Shown piece by piece: positions 1 to 10,827 of a stretch of DNA of 64,000 bases. A program made the position numbers and the translations under genes. Positions within the stretch are counted from its first letter, which is position 1; the number at the start of each line of letters is the position of its first letter. The DNA lies in assembly GCA_032716605.1 (NCBI GenBank), contig CM064538.1, positions 20,314,219 to 20,378,218 of the forward strand. Reading direction: 5' to 3'. This DNA is from Paralithodes platypus. Lineage: Eukaryota; Arthropoda; Malacostraca; Decapoda; Lithodidae. The notes beneath the pieces were generated by a model. The model made no database searches. It had not been told where the DNA came from and saw only the letters and a list, made by a program, of their open reading frames with translations.

Positions 1-1339
1 CAAACACCACCACAATAATACCATAAAAGCATCACAAAGACCAACACAATAATACCATAAAAGCATCACAAACACCACCACAATACCATAAAAGCATCAC
101 AAACACCAACACAATAATACCATAAAAGCGTCACAAACACCAACACAATAATACCATAAGAGCATCACAAACACCACCACAATAATACCATAAAATCATC
201 ACAAACACCACCACAATAATACCATAAGAGCATCACAAACACCAACACAATAATACCATAAAAGCGTCACAAACACCACCACAATAATACCATAAAAGCG
301 TCACAAACACCAACACAATAATACCATAAAAGCATCACAAACACCACCACAATAATACCATAAAAGCATCACAACACCACCACAATAATACCATAAAAGC
401 ATCACAAACACTACCACAATAATACCATAAAAGCGTCACAAACACCACCACAATAATACCATAAAAGCATCACAAACACCAACACAATAATACCATAAAA
501 GCGTCACAAACACCACCACAATAATACCATAAAGGCGTCACAAACACCACCACAATAATACCATAAAAGCGTCACAACACCAACAAAATAATACCATAAA
601 AGCATCACAAACACCACCACAATAATACCATAAAAGCATCACAAACACCACCACAATAATACCATTAAAGCATCACAAACACCAACACAATAATACTATA
701 AAAGCATCACAACACCACCACAATAATACCATAAAGGCGTCACAAACACCACCACAATAATACCATAAAGGCGTCACAAACACCACCACAATATTACCAT
801 AAAAGCGTCACAACACCAACACAATAATACCATAAAAGCATCACAAACACCACCACAATAATACCATAAAAGCGTCACAAACACCACCACAATAATACCA
901 TAAAGGCGTCACAAACACCACCACAATAATACCATAAAAGCATCACAAACACCACCACAATAATACCATAAAAGCATCACAAAGACCAACACAATAATAC
1001 CATAAAAGCGTCACAAAAACCACCACAAGAATACCATAAAAGCGTCACAAACACACCACCACAATAATACCATAAAAGCGTCACAAACACCGCCACAATA
1101 ATACCATAAAAGCGTCACAAACACCACCACAATAATACCATAAAAGCATCACAAACACCACCACATTAATACCATAAAAGCATCACAAACACCAACACAA
1201 TAATACCATAAAAGCGTCACAAACACCACCACAATAATACCATAAAAGCATCACAAACACCACCACAATAATACCATAAAAGCGTCACAAACACCACCAC
1301 AATAATACCATAAAAGCGTCACAAACACCATCACAATAA
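1..1339. repeat. 34-bp satellite array
   Basis: About 39 head-to-tail copies of a 34-bp, C/A-rich, G-poor monomer containing CACCACCACAATAATACCAT followed by AAAAGCGTCA. Copies vary mainly at CACCACCA/CACCAACA and GCGTCA/GCATCA, with a few one- or two-base indels. The array runs off the left edge of the window. Type variants are interspersed rather than blocked. No coding potential is seen. Confidence 0.95.
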
Positions 1340-1340
1340 C

Positions 1341-1767
1341 ACTTATGCTGCAGGCATATGTCCGCTATATTAGGGCTCATTCATGCACTCCTGAATGATT
1401 GAGCAAGTGTCTGAATGATATGAAATGTATTCAGCCATAAACTAGAAGAAAATATCTTCAAAATGACACCAAAATGAGGTTCGTAGCGTGCGGGGTTCAT
1501 CCGCAGCGCTACCATAGCCATCGGCAAATATTCGCTAATACTGAGCAAATGTCGCTACTGTTGTGCTCCATTTGCCTTTGGCAGCGCTGCATATGTCTAG
1601 TGAGACATGGCTGATATCCCTTAGTGCCACGGCCGCCTGGCTGGAGAGCGGACGAGGGCCTGCTGTGCTCCCGCTCACTCGGACTCGTCTCCACAGGCTT
1701 TAAAAGCCTATAAATTGCTATAAATTGCCATGGCGTTCCAGAACGGTCCCCGCAGTCAATGGGTTGA
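1341..1767 (+). mobile_element. Family G element, copy 1, inside the satellite
   Basis: Aligns along its whole length with 5707-6119, sharing GCAAGTGTCTGAATGA, CATTTGCCTTTGGCAGCGCTG, the CCGCAGCGCTACCA core and the end AATGGGTT. The 34-bp satellite resumes immediately to its right, so this copy was inserted into the array. The flanking TTAA seen in copy 2 is decayed here (TTAT on the left, TTGA on the right). Non-coding; the open frames across it are incidental. Confidence 0.8.
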
Positions 1768-1840
1768 TACAATAAAAGCGTCACAAACACCACCACATTA
1801 ATACCATAAACATCATCAACACCACCACAATAATACTAGC
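1768..1840. repeat. 34-bp satellite remnant right of family G insertion
   Basis: Two degenerate monomers (AATAAAAGCGTCACAAACAC, then CACCACCACAATAATAC) continue the array that ends at 1339. They show that the G element split the array. Confidence 0.85.
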
Positions 1841-1985
1841 ACAAACACAGAATAACACACACAAACACCAATCCCATAAACATCATACTTTAATAACAAA
1901 ACACACACACACTCATACAATAACACACACACAAACACAAAATAACACACACACAATAACACATACACAATACACACACACTACT
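1841..1985. repeat. AC-rich microsatellite
   Basis: Interrupted (AC)n runs with AATAACACACAC variants. It probably decayed from the edge of the satellite, because CATAAACATCAT pieces recur inside it. Confidence 0.8.
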
Positions 1986-2057
1986 TTGGCTGCAGAGGGC
2001 GTCACATAATTCTTCCTAATTCGCTGTCAATGTCACGTTTAGTTGGTCCTTACATTA

Positions 2058-2395
2058 TACCTCTCTCTCTCTCTCTCTCTTTCTCTCTCTATGTACTTTT
2101 ACTCTCTTATTATCTCTCTCCTCTTTTACTTACTCTTACGCTCTCTCTCTCTCTCTCTCATTTACATACTCTTACTATCTATCTCTGTTCTCATTTACTC
2201 TCTCTCTCTCTCTTACTTACTTTTACTCTCTTACTTTCTTTCTTCTCATTTACTCTTACTTTCTTACCCTCTCTCTGGTTCTCGCTCTCTCTCTCTCTCT
2301 TAGTTACTCCTACTCTCTTACTTTCTTCTCATTTACTTACTTTTACTCTCTTGCTCTCTCTCTCTCTCTCTCTCTCTCTCGCTCGCTCTCTGTAA
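2058..2395. repeat. CT-rich simple repeat
   Basis: Polypyrimidine tract of (CT)n blocks broken by ATTTACTTACTTTTACT segments that repeat about every 40-60 bases. The Leu/Ser-rich open frames here are low-complexity artefacts. Confidence 0.95.
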
Positions 2396-2427
2396 ATTCC
2401 TTCTAGGGATTTTGAAGCCCAGCAAGG

Positions 2428-2690
2428 TTAATCACTTCCAACTTGTTCATGTACGGCAATTGCCGGAGGGAACGGAGGGTGGGGAGAGAGCCTTCTTCTT
2501 TTCTATCCTTTCCTTCAACTTTCCTTTTCTATCGGATATGCCATCTCTACTAGAATTAAGTCCTGACCACCTCGTTTGGATCGTAAGGTCTGGGTGGCCA
2601 GTGCATCTATGTAAGTCTATGTAAGTCTCTAATAATAATGATAATACTAACAATAATAATAATCATAAATAATAAATATATACAAATTAT
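2428..2690 (+). repeat. Dispersed repeat K, copy 1, with AAT-rich tail
   Basis: Shares a discontinuous alignment with the reverse complement of 57548-57722, including GAGAGCCTTCT, CTATCCTT.CCTTC, ATTAAGTCC and AGGTCTG. It ends in an (AAT)n-like tail at 2630-2680, which suggests the 3' end of a retroposon. No protein or tRNA head is recognised. Confidence 0.55.
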
Positions 2691-2775
2691 AAAATGGCGC
2701 CCGAGACCGGCCCTCTGCGGATCCCACCAACGAAACCAATTGGTGTATGTTAAAAGCAGGACAATATTTCGTTAA

Positions 2776-3149
2776 GGGGGTTCACCGGCTTTTTTCATCT
2801 TTCTCTCCTTTTCTCTCTTTCCCTGGCTTGTATCCATTCGGCCCCATTCAGCCAACTGTTTTAAGACGTTTAACTCCATCCAGATGTCGATTTCTTATTG
2901 GCGAACGATAGCGAGCCAGCATTGTATGGAGAAATCTGGCTTCGCCGGAGACATTTTTCTATCGAAAAATTTAAAAATTTTGCTTGCTGTCAAAACAAAA
3001 ATATATATATGCTGGCTCGCTACCACTCGCCAGGAAAATATTGACACCTGGATGGGGGTAAACGTCTTTAAACAGTAGGCTGAATTGGGCCGAATGGATA
3101 CAAGCCAAAGAGAGAGGGAGAGAAAGAGAAAAAAGCGAGGTGGGCTCCC
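2776..3149 (+). mobile_element. Family B TTAA element, copy B1
   Basis: A 374-bp insertion flanked by TTAA at 2772 and 3150. The left end is GGGGGTTCACCGGC; the right end reads GGGAGCCCACCTCGC on the reverse strand. The two halves are reverse complements (CATTCGGCCCCATTCAGCC on the left, GGCTGAATTGGGCCGAATG on the right), so the element folds into a near full-length hairpin with an AT-rich apex. It is non-autonomous, with no transposase. TTAA flanks with G-rich ends resemble Kolobok-type MITEs; that assignment is inference. Confidence 0.85.
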
Positions 3150-3235
3150 TTAAATACGAAAATGAACTAAAATAGACCACTTGTTCTCCCAACTTTTACA
3201 ATGGTAGCGTTTGTTGGGTCGCTGGCAAACATTAA

Positions 3236-3603
3236 AGGGACATGGGCCGTTTTTCCGGTCCCCCTTCTTCCTCGTGTTTAGCCCCATTAGTTTTCAGATT
3301 TTATGACGTTCGGCTCATTATTTTGTCGATTTTTAAACCTTTCGCCCCATTTCTTTGTCAATGTTAGGACCTTTCGTGCTATTTAGGTGTCGATTTGTTT
3401 TCCTGACGAACGATAGTGAGCCTGTAATTTTGGAAGAACCGGCCTTTGGCCGGTACATTTTTCTACCGAAAAATTTACAAATTTATCTTGAAGGGGGGTC
3501 TAGGGGGCGTTGTTATAATCTTGGTGGAGGTCTAGCGATGAAACTATAAAATAAATAAACAAGTGAATAAATAGACCAAAAAATAACCACTACCGGTACC
3601 CCC
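3236..3603 (+). mobile_element. Family C TTAA element, copy C1
   Basis: A 368-bp insertion with TTAA at 3232 and 3604. Ordered landmarks shared with the other C copies are CCCCATTAGTTTTCAGAT, CCTTTCGCCCCATTT, a GGCGAGCGATAGCGAGCC-like core, GGCCTTTGGCCGG, a 3' part with GGAGGTCTAGCGA, and AATAGACCAAAA near the right end. It shares the GAGCGATAGCGAGCC core with family B but has a different outer sequence. No coding capacity. Confidence 0.85.
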
Positions 3604-3784
3604 TTAAACAAAAACATACCAGGAATAGAAAGTTTATCATAGTTTATTTGTGAATGTGGGCCATTTTCGGCCATAGAAAGTACGAGTTCCGCAATGTTGG
3701 TATCATTTTGGAATTGCCTCTCACAATATGACACACCCGTTGTTCATAAAAGGGAAAGGCTTTGCTAGATTATATTACATTAGG

Positions 3785-4010
3785 TTTGTTTAGGTTTTTT
3801 GTATTTTATGTGAGTGAGGGAGACAAAAGGCAGAACTGTCTGTTGAAAGAGTGACAGGGCCAAAATCGAGGGACGTTCGAGCCAAATGCCTGGACATACG
3901 GAGTTTGAAGCAATTTAAGTCATAGGAAGAGGGAAAGACTGATTCTGGGAGAGAGTTCCAGAGCTCATCTGTTGAATAGAAGAAAGATTGAGAATAAAGT
4001 TTCACTCTTG
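3785..4010 (-). pseudogene. Non-LTR retrotransposon ORF2 C-terminal relic
   Basis: The minus-strand open frame of 71 codons at 3790-4005 contains SFFYSTDELWNSLPESV, then FPSSYDLNCFKLRMSRHL. This matches the SFFPRTI.LWNSLP..V....FK..L pattern common near the C terminus of CR1/Jockey-like LINE ORF2 proteins. The reverse transcriptase core upstream is missing, so this is a 5'-truncated copy. A sequence like GATTTTGGCCCTGTC just past the pattern recurs at 55432, suggesting a shared 3' region. Confidence 0.6.
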
Positions 4011-4146
4011 GGTTGGAGAGTTGTACAGAGTAGGAGTGGGATTGTGTTGCAAGGCCGGTGCTACAAGCTCTACGAAGAGGGGGTGGTGTACACTGAGAGA
4101 GCTCTGAGGAACATTGATATACACGTTATATTCATAGGCCTATTTG

Positions 4147-4282
4147 TTTTCACCAACTCACCAATTAATTTTTCTAATGAAATCAATGAAAGAAATGAAT
4201 AGACGTGGTACTCCAAGGACTGGAACCTAGGATACTCACACCGAAATTCCGCACACTAAGCACTAGGCTATCAAGACAGTTA
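4147..4282 (-). mobile_element. tRNA-derived SINE (family S2), minus strand
   Basis: On the reverse strand an A-box-like TAGCCTAGTGCTTAGTG is followed by a B-box-like GGTTCCAGTCC, then a body that recurs at 9826-9925 and inverted at 13003-13072 (TAATGAAATCAA, GTGG.ACTCCAAGGACT). The anticodon arm does not pair convincingly, so this is SINE sequence and not a working tRNA gene. Confidence 0.6.
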
Positions 4283-4621
4283 ACGGTTTATGCACAAGCC
4301 TACGTTATATTATGCAATCTCGAATACTGCATATTAATCTTAGCCTGTACATATACCTGATATATACGGGACATGAAACCACATATTATTTTACTAGTCT
4401 ATATATTAATTGTTTTATCTTGTTACCCAGCCTAAACCACTGAAGATCCCACGTGGGTACTTATTACCGAGACTACCACTAATATGTTCTCAACATTTGA
4501 AGGCTATTATAGAATAAGAAAGTTTCAAAGATCATATTAAAATGCGTTGCAACCATCGGAAATGCATTATATGGCCACTAAACAAAGAGCTGTAAAAACA
4601 AAAACTCTCCCTATACCTCTC
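4283..4621. other. No gene recognised
   Basis: AT-rich, with stops in all frames. The last 45 bp (CTGTAAAAACAAAAACTC, then CCCTATACCTCT) recur imperfectly at 5407-5455, beyond the D1-B2 pair. Confidence 0.6.
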
Positions 4622-4625
4622 TTAA

Positions 4626-5063
4626 CCCGTCCAGCCCCGGCTAGTTTTGTAATGTTTGTTCACCAGAACCCGGCCGGTTTTCAAAAAATGTTTTTATTCC
4701 AGAAACAATAGCGAATGGGTTAGGAATGAAGGAAAAACCACGAAAAAACGCTCAAAAAGCTTAAAGAATGGTCCTACAGAGCCCCCGAAAACGTATTTTA
4801 CAAGAGTAAAAAATTGAAGGCAATTACCCCAAAAAAACAGGTTATTGCGCGCTCACGCGCACGCACATGGACTTTGAGAGTTTTCAACCATCGGCACGGT
4901 TGCGTGGGATACGTACACAGTTCCCATACAAATCTGAGCCCTCTTGAGTCGCTACACCTGAGGTTACGGTCGGCGCAATTAGGGTGACGCGCCAGGCGCG
5001 TCTCTGGGGCTGTGCGTTACATACATCGCCGACGCGTCAGGTGCGTCGCTGGGGCTGTACGGG
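4626..5063 (+). mobile_element. Family D TTAA element, copy D1 (piggyBac-like ends)
   Basis: A 438-bp insertion with TTAA at 4622 and 5064. Terminal inverted repeats are CCCGTCCAGCCCCGGC and CCCGTACAGCCCCAGC, 14 of 16 matching. Near the right end a GGCGCGTC.CTGGGGCTGT module is repeated twice. TTAA duplication with CCC ends fits piggyBac-type MITEs. There is no transposase. Copy D2 at 35369-35787 aligns over most of its length. Confidence 0.85.
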
Positions 5064-5067
5064 TTAA

Positions 5068-5398
5068 GGGGACCGACCCGCTTTTTTTCTGGGTAGTATC
5101 CATTCGACCCCATTCAGCCTACTGTTTTAAGACGTTTATCCTCATTCAGGTGTCGATTTACACCTGGCGAGCGATTGCGAGACAGCATATTTTGATTTAT
5201 GTTTTAGACAGCTGACTTAATTTCTACATTTTTCGGTAGAAAAATGTCTCCGGCAAAGCTGAATTTCTCCATACAATGATGGCTCGCTGTTGCTCGCCAA
5301 GAAAAAAACGATACCTGAATGGGGAGAAACGTCTTAAAACAGTAGGCTGAAAGGGGCCGAATGGATAAAACCCAGAGAGAAAAAGCAGGTCGGTTACC
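5068..5398 (+). mobile_element. Family B TTAA element, copy B2, abutting D1
   Basis: A 331-bp family B hairpin element that begins at the very TTAA (5064-5067) ending D1 and ends at TTAA 5399. Both inverted halves (CATTCGACCCCATTCAGCC and GGCTGAAAGGGGCCGAATG) and the AGCGATTGCGAG core are visible. It probably inserted into the TTAA target duplication of D1. Confidence 0.85.
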
Positions 5399-5529
5399 TT
5401 AAGTGGGCACTAAAAATAAGCACTGTAAAAAAAAAAGCTCTCCCTATATCTTTCCCTATCGACGGTGGTAAAACCGTAAAACTCTAATTAGGCCCCCTAC
5501 TCGCTGATTTCAATAATTCATAGAAAAGT

Positions 5530-5625
5530 GAGCCCCCCCCCCCCCCCCTCTACTCACCCTGTATCCCAATGCAAAATAATAGGCGTTTTACTCCCCCCCC
5601 CAAAAAAAAAAAAAAAAAAAAAACA
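5530..5625. repeat. Homopolymer-rich low-complexity DNA
   Basis: Runs of about 18 C, then 9 C, then about 21 A, with short ordinary sequence between. Assembly of these homopolymer lengths may be unreliable. Confidence 0.9.
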
Positions 5626-5706
5626 TACATCCTAGTTTTAAGATCGTTGGATAATGGAGAAACCCTATTTTCCGAGGATTGTAAGTTATTTAAACGATAT
5701 AATTAA

Positions 5707-6119
5707 CCCCTACAGTGCAGGCATATTTCCGCCATATTGGGGCTCATCCAGGCACTCCTGGTTGATTAAGCAAGTGTCTGAATGAAATTAAATGTATTCA
5801 GCCAAAAACTAAAAGAAATTAGCTTCAAAATTACACCAAAACAAGCTTCATAGCTCGCGGGCTTCACCCGCAGCGCTACCACACACATTTGCTAAAATGA
5901 GCAATCATCGCTAATGTCGCGCTACATTTGCCTTTGGCAGCGCTGTATATCTTGCGAGAGTATGCCTCAGAGTCCTCAGTGCCGCGGCCGGCTGGCTGGA
6001 GGAAGGACGTGTGGCATGTCACGCTCCCGCTCCCCCGCACTCGATTCTACAGGCTTTAAGAGGCTTTAAAAGCCTGTAAATTGCCATGACGTTCCGGAAC
6101 GTCTCTCGCAGCCAATGGG
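5707..6119 (+). mobile_element. Family G TTAA element, copy 2
   Basis: A 413-bp insertion with TTAA at 5703 and 6120. The left end is CCCCTACAGTGCAGGC; the right end on the reverse strand is CCCATTGGCTGCGAG, so only CCC is clearly shared. The GGCTTTAA.AGCCT segment near the right end is a small palindrome. It aligns end to end with 1341-1767, which fixes both borders independently. Confidence 0.8.
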
Positions 6120-6123
6120 TTAA

Positions 6124-6872
6124 AGACGTCGTGTGTCGCACTATTAGAAACAATTTATTAGGAAAAATAGGGACCAATAGACTCGCCATATTTTTCTCAT
6201 TATAGTACGCATGGAGGAATTTCGTTATCGACAACTTGAAAAAAAAAAAATTTCCCCGAAATATAACACCAAAAATAATAAGTCCTGAATGTAAACAAAG
6301 CATTCCGTCGACTTGACCTTCTCCTTTTTGTTTTGTAGGAGGCGGCGCGCGATTCACCCAATAAATGGCGCGAGCGTTACTCACCAAAACAAAGTACCGG
6401 CAACCTGTTTTTTCCCCCTTACAGATCAACAAATATGAGGATGACAATATGTCAAGGGGGCGTGAGGGCTACCCCCGTCAACCCAACATGTATCCAATTT
6501 ACCCCCCAATTTCCCTTACCTACTGTAAAAGCGTGAACACCCAATAAATAATTTGATGCCGTATCTTCAGATTAATGAATAATGGGTAAGTTAATGCAAA
6601 TCCTCCACTCAAACCATGACAAAAAGAACAATAAAACACTATATTCCTTGACAAAAATATAAAGAAAACTTGGTAAATAAGGCTGCACTAGTTGTCTTGA
6701 ATAGTACCACTAAAACAACTATAAATTGATAACATACTACCTAAAACCGAAAACAAACCTCATGACCAAATTTGTGGTCGTCTCGTAATGTTCTAACAAC
6801 TCTAGAGGATATCTTAATGGTAATAGTGACAGTAACACTCCGCGCCTCCTAAAAACAAAAGCCCTTATACAA
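6124..6872. other. No gene recognised; short J-like segment at 6432-6490
   Basis: No convincing open frame; a minus-strand frame of 142 codons crosses into the G element and resembles nothing. At 6432-6490, ATGAGGATGACAATATGTCA followed by a G run and a C run resembles the centre of family J elements (for example 21200-21230). Confidence 0.45.
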
Positions 6873-7140
6873 TACAGAAAGAGTAACCCATCCTACTTAT
6901 AGTATGGTATTTTTGTGAGTGCGTTTCAAAGTTTTAGGAGTTTTTAGGCATATTTACTATTTTTAAACAATATTATATGGCGTCCATCGACACTATCGCC
7001 GACGAATTTACCTTCGCACCTCGCTGTTTGTTGTTGACCCATTTCCTTACGATGCGCGGTGGTTTCTGGGGTGTTTTTCACTCTACGGCCGTTTTGCGTT
7101 AGTAATTTGACCAGCAGGGGTCTGGGTTAGGTAAGGTTGA

Positions 7141-7292
7141 CTGGTTAGGTTAATGACAATATTGTCCTCGGAAGTGGTGGTGTCATGTGACACACGTCCG
7201 CCATGATTGCAGCCTCGCCAACTCGCGGCAGACTTGTGTCACATAACCCCGGTACTTGCGACAACAATATTGTCATTAACCTAACCTGACAA
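7141..7292. mobile_element. Fold-back element with TTAGGTTAATGACAATATTG arms
   Basis: TTAGGTTAATGACAATATTG at the left is exactly matched by CAATATTGTCATTAACCTAA at the right, about 150 bp overall, with a shorter inner inverted pair (GGAAGT/ACTTGC; GTGACAC/GTGTCAC). Non-coding. Confidence 0.7.
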
Positions 7293-7299
7293 CTTTATC

Positions 7300-8259
7300 T
7301 AACCTGCAGTGCGTTCCGTTGAAAGCGAACTAAACATTGCTTCGTCAAAATGTTTTGGTAGGCTAGCGGAACGACATTACTCTGCTCGCTCTGCTAGGCT
7401 AGCAAAGCGAGCAGCCAAAAGAGGTTGCTAGGTTGACCTAGCAGAGCGAGCAATGAAGGTGTAAATGATTGTTTTTGGCCTATTTCCACACTAACTGCCC
7501 TATTTCATGATTAATAGTATTGAATGAGAATATAGATCTATAGAAGTTACTAATTCTTTATAAAAATATTAATTTGACATCATGCCCACCCGTATAGAAT
7601 GTTGCCACAAATAGTTTACACTGCAACGTATTCAATTACAACGTCCATTTTTGTTCCTATGTGTATATAATATTACAGTTGGCATTACCATTGCTTCAGT
7701 TATATATACTATAATATGAAAGCAACCCTAACGTAATTTTATATAGCCTACCTATCAACAGAATCATTGTGAATATTACATAGGCTATATCGGACAATAC
7801 CGCCCCAGGCCACCACGGTACTCTCAATTTAAAAGGCCGCCTGCCTGAATATTATGTATAAAAACAATGTTAACGTATGCTGATCCTGTGTTGTCAATGG
7901 TTGGACGGTTTGATTAGGCATGCCCGGAGATTTATATCAAGTGTGAAGTCACTCAAACTTGTCTGTGAGGTACTGAGTCTTGACACAGAACGAACCGACG
8001 TATGACAACCTTTACGATAATTATACGTGAAACAAAAATGTAACCTGCAAGTCGTGTCACCTTTAAAGATATTCTAGTGATGTGTATGACAGATGGCAAC
8101 ATTATCGAAGTGGTGGCTTTGGAATTGTATATATTGAAATGTGTAAGGAACAAACGTGTAACAAACATTGCGCATGCAATGAAGACAAAAAATATTAAAG
8201 ACTGGTAGCCTACAGTACAAGAGTAGCCTACCATCACGCCTGAGTTTTCACCATATAAC
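7300..8259. other. No gene recognised
   Basis: AT-rich spacer. At 7385-7455 there is a local duplication and inversion of a GAGCGAG-rich segment (CTGCTCGCTCTGCTAGGCTA, later CTAGCAGAGCGAGCA). A 128-codon minus-strand frame at 7953-8339 runs into family H and has no recognisable motif. Confidence 0.5.
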
Positions 8260-8263
8260 TTAA

Positions 8264-8559
8264 CCCTCTCCGTAATATATGACGCAATCGCGTCATATGG
8301 CGGTATGCCCAAGAGTATCATATGACGAGATCGCGTCATATGAACTTAGTAAAGTAGCTCAATAAGTAAGTTATATGACGCATTTTCGTCTTCTTGAGCT
8401 CAGTAAGTTAGATCAGAATCTGTCGATTGGTGGCAACCCCAAATACCTCCGACTTCTACCGACTTCTACCGGTACCTCAGTGTCAGAGAGAGTATTGAGA
8501 TGGAAATACCGGGCGCTCCGCCACCCCGTCAGTAAGTTAGCAACTTATGTCGGACAGGG
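8264..8559 (+). mobile_element. Family H TTAA element (piggyBac-like ends)
   Basis: A 296-bp insertion with TTAA at 8260 and 8560. Ends are CCCTCTCCGTAATATATGAC and, on the reverse strand, CCCTGTCCGACATAAGTTGC. The left third holds three ATATGACG/CGTCATAT modules (GACGCAATCGCGTCATATGG and relatives), an unusual cluster of CpG-containing palindromes. No transposase. Confidence 0.75.
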
Positions 8560-8563
8560 TTAA

Positions 8564-9175
8564 TATGAGCGATATCGTCGTTATTTAATGTAATCTGTAC
8601 AATACTATTAATAATTCAAGTACGGAAAATCGTCAGTTAGGCTACTCATAATGGCCACCACCATACTTTGAAAGATACTTAGGCTAACTGTAAAAGTGTA
8701 GAATGAATACAATTGCATAGCCTAGTACCGTACTGTCTTGACATGTTCACCTAATACTTTCCCGATATTTTTATATAAAAGGTTTATGTTAAGTCCTCAA
8801 ATAAAGTTGCACAGTCACTTAGTATGCAACAATACATCGCATATGCATAAGTACCGGTAGTACGGCTTCCTGAATACGGTAAGTTTACAAAAAAACACAC
8901 ACAGCGGTTCCCTAGGGAAAATAACGAAACCGCACATATAAACAAATCTCGCACGGTAGCGTCTTCGGACTTCTGGGATATATTTCTAAAATACAGTATT
9001 GTTGTAGCTTAAATAGTGTAAACAAAATTACTAAATCTTTGAAACACACCCACATAGCCTATTAACCATACTTTAAGTAGGATAGGTTACTCTTTCGGTA
9101 TTAATTAGGCAAATGCTTCTTTTTATAGGCTAGGAGTGTTAGTGTCCCTATTGCCATATGAAGTTAGGCTATATT
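8564..9175. other. No gene recognised
   Basis: AT-rich with stops in every frame. It includes the right arm of element L at 9032-9107. Confidence 0.5.
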
Positions 9176-9272
9176 AAGTAACGCCCCGTTCTTAACATTA
9201 ACCATCAATTACAAACCCCAATGCACTAGAATAAACCAATGAAAGCATAATATGATCCTCCCGGGATCTAAG
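9176..9272 (-). mobile_element. SINE family S1, truncated copy
   Basis: Matches the body of the S1 copies at 40383 and 55629 (CGCCCCGTTCTTAACATTA, then CAATTACAAACCCCAATG and ATGATCCTCCCGGGAT). It is cut off before the tRNA-like head. Confidence 0.7.
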
Positions 9273-9525
9273 TATATTTTTTAGTAGCCTATATACAGAT
9301 TGTTTTAGCCTCATACCAAGCCTAAATATATTTACACTGACTATCCAACGTGGTACGTACTAAATAATAAATGTGAGCCAAAATATTTGGTTAAGCGATT
9401 AATATCCCAACAAAATTACCGAAACAAATGCTAATGGACGCATATAAATGTACCGTACTCCTACTGTAATGCTTAATAGTTTGCACTGTATCCTTTACAG
9501 TAGCAATAAATCAATCATGTTTATT

Positions 9526-9528
<3 letters not shown>

Positions 9529-9608
<80 letters not shown>

Positions 9609-9625
9609 CTGTATATATATAGCAA
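9529..9625. repeat. (TA)n microsatellite
   Basis: About 36 uninterrupted AT dinucleotides, then broken TATATATACTGTATATATAT. Confidence 0.98.
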
Positions 9626-9825
9626 AGATATATATATCACACATCATATGTAGCCTACTGTATATACTGTAAATGAATTTAGACTGATTATTAGAATCAT
9701 GTCTGAATTAGATATTAATACTAAGAAGTAATAATATAATAAATTGTTTATCGTTGGGTTGTCTACATTGCATAGAACAACATTAAAACACCTTAATATA
9801 AGTTGTGTTGCCTATATAAATTCAT

Positions 9826-9945
9826 GTTTTCACCAACCAACTTTACTTCTAAACTCAATTAATGAAATCAACAAATACATGTGGCACTCCAAGGACTAAC
9901 CACAAACCACAACTTAATAACGTCTAAGCTATTGTTTGAAAGTGA
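9826..9945 (-). mobile_element. SINE family S2 fragment
   Basis: CACCAACCAACTTTACTTCT, ATTAATGAAATCAA and GTGGCACTCCAAGGACT align with 4147-4225 and with the reverse complement of 13003-13072. The tRNA-like part is decayed. Confidence 0.6.
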
Positions 9946-10109
9946 GATGCTATATATTTCCTTGAAAGTGTTGTGAAAAAAGGTGCACAAATATCCGTTT
10001 TTTTTAAACTAGGATATTTAATTATATTTATGAGCAATTGCTGTGCTGAAATTGTTTATAGAAACGAGCCTGCACTAGAGCAAGGTGGTGTCTGAGCAGT
10101 ACTATACTA

Positions 10110-10317
10110 TAGTCTATTCGCTGTAAGTAGGCGAGAAATATGACCTCTAACCTCTGTAACTCAAAAACGACTCAGTAATCGAGCTAATAGTTCTATCATT
10201 TGGGAAGAGTCAGTCAAGGAGTAGATGTGGACATGTACAGCCAATTTGCTCTAGTCCTTTTTGAGTTACAGAGGATAGAGGGCATGATTTAACTCCTACT
10301 TACAGGTAATAGACAAT
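10110..10317. mobile_element. Fold-back element M with ~60-bp inverted arms
   Basis: The left arm TAGTCTATTCGCTGTAAGTA continues through CCTCTGTAACTCAAAAACGACT. The right arm is its reverse complement with about 80% identity (AGTCCTTTTTGAGTTACAGA, ending GGTAATAGACAA). The total is about 208 bp, mostly stem. No target duplication is clear. Confidence 0.65.
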
Positions 10318-10387
10318 AAGCTACTTTAGGGAGGGGTACCTATCATACGTTTATGGTCATTACTGTACGCAACTTCATCTGTATTAA

Positions 10388-10593
10388 CCCTTTCTGTACT
10401 GCAACGTCCTTTTAACTTTATTCTTGCTACTATTAGACGATTATATTCAGTTTCAAAAGGGCCTTCAGCAATTAACAGGCTTCGAACTATCTACCTTAAC
10501 CGTTTTTAATACCACAAATCCTTCTTAAACTGCTGAAAATAGTCTAAATATAGTAAGAAAGATAATATATAAACGTCACCGTATAGAAGGGGT
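10388..10593 (+). mobile_element. Family A TTAA element, copy A1
   Basis: A 206-bp insertion with TTAA at 10384 and 10594. Family A ends in CCCYTTCTGTACCGGTGACG and folds back on itself: ACTATTAGACGATT on the left pairs with the AGTCTAAATATAGT region on the right. An internal TTAA at 10496 is the exact position at which another A copy is split at 19652. CCC ends and TTAA suit a piggyBac-type MITE. Confidence 0.85.
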
Positions 10594-10827
10594 TTAATAT
10601 TCTTGATCTTAATGTACTTTTATTGGTTCATAGGGAGAGCCCGTAATTAGGTTTACAGTAGGAGTTGAACAAAAATAAGAGTGTGTCTTTACCAACGTGC
10701 TATTAAAATATGCAGACATTATTACATTATGTGACTTGGGTATTTATGCGCTTACAGGTGACGTATTTTTGCTAGGATGTCAGGTGCACTTAGGCGATTT
10801 TATGAAGCTTGGGAAAGATGACTGTCA

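Larger units (their letters stand above)
6873..9107. mobile_element. Candidate 2.2-kb DNA element bounded by inverted repeats (L)
   Basis: 6873-6945 (GAAAGAGTAACCCATCCTAC, then AGTATGGT and GTGCGTTTCAAAG) is matched in inverse orientation by 9032-9107 (GTAGGATAGGTTACTCTTTC, preceded by CTTTGAAACACACCCACAT). The arms are about 75 bp. No clear target duplication and no transposase frame are seen between them; the interior holds a fold-back element and family H. Two opposed solo ends would look the same. Confidence 0.4.

Noticed and set aside
7953..8339. 128-codon minus-strand frame as a gene
   Set aside because: No motif, and the frame crosses the border of TTAA element H.
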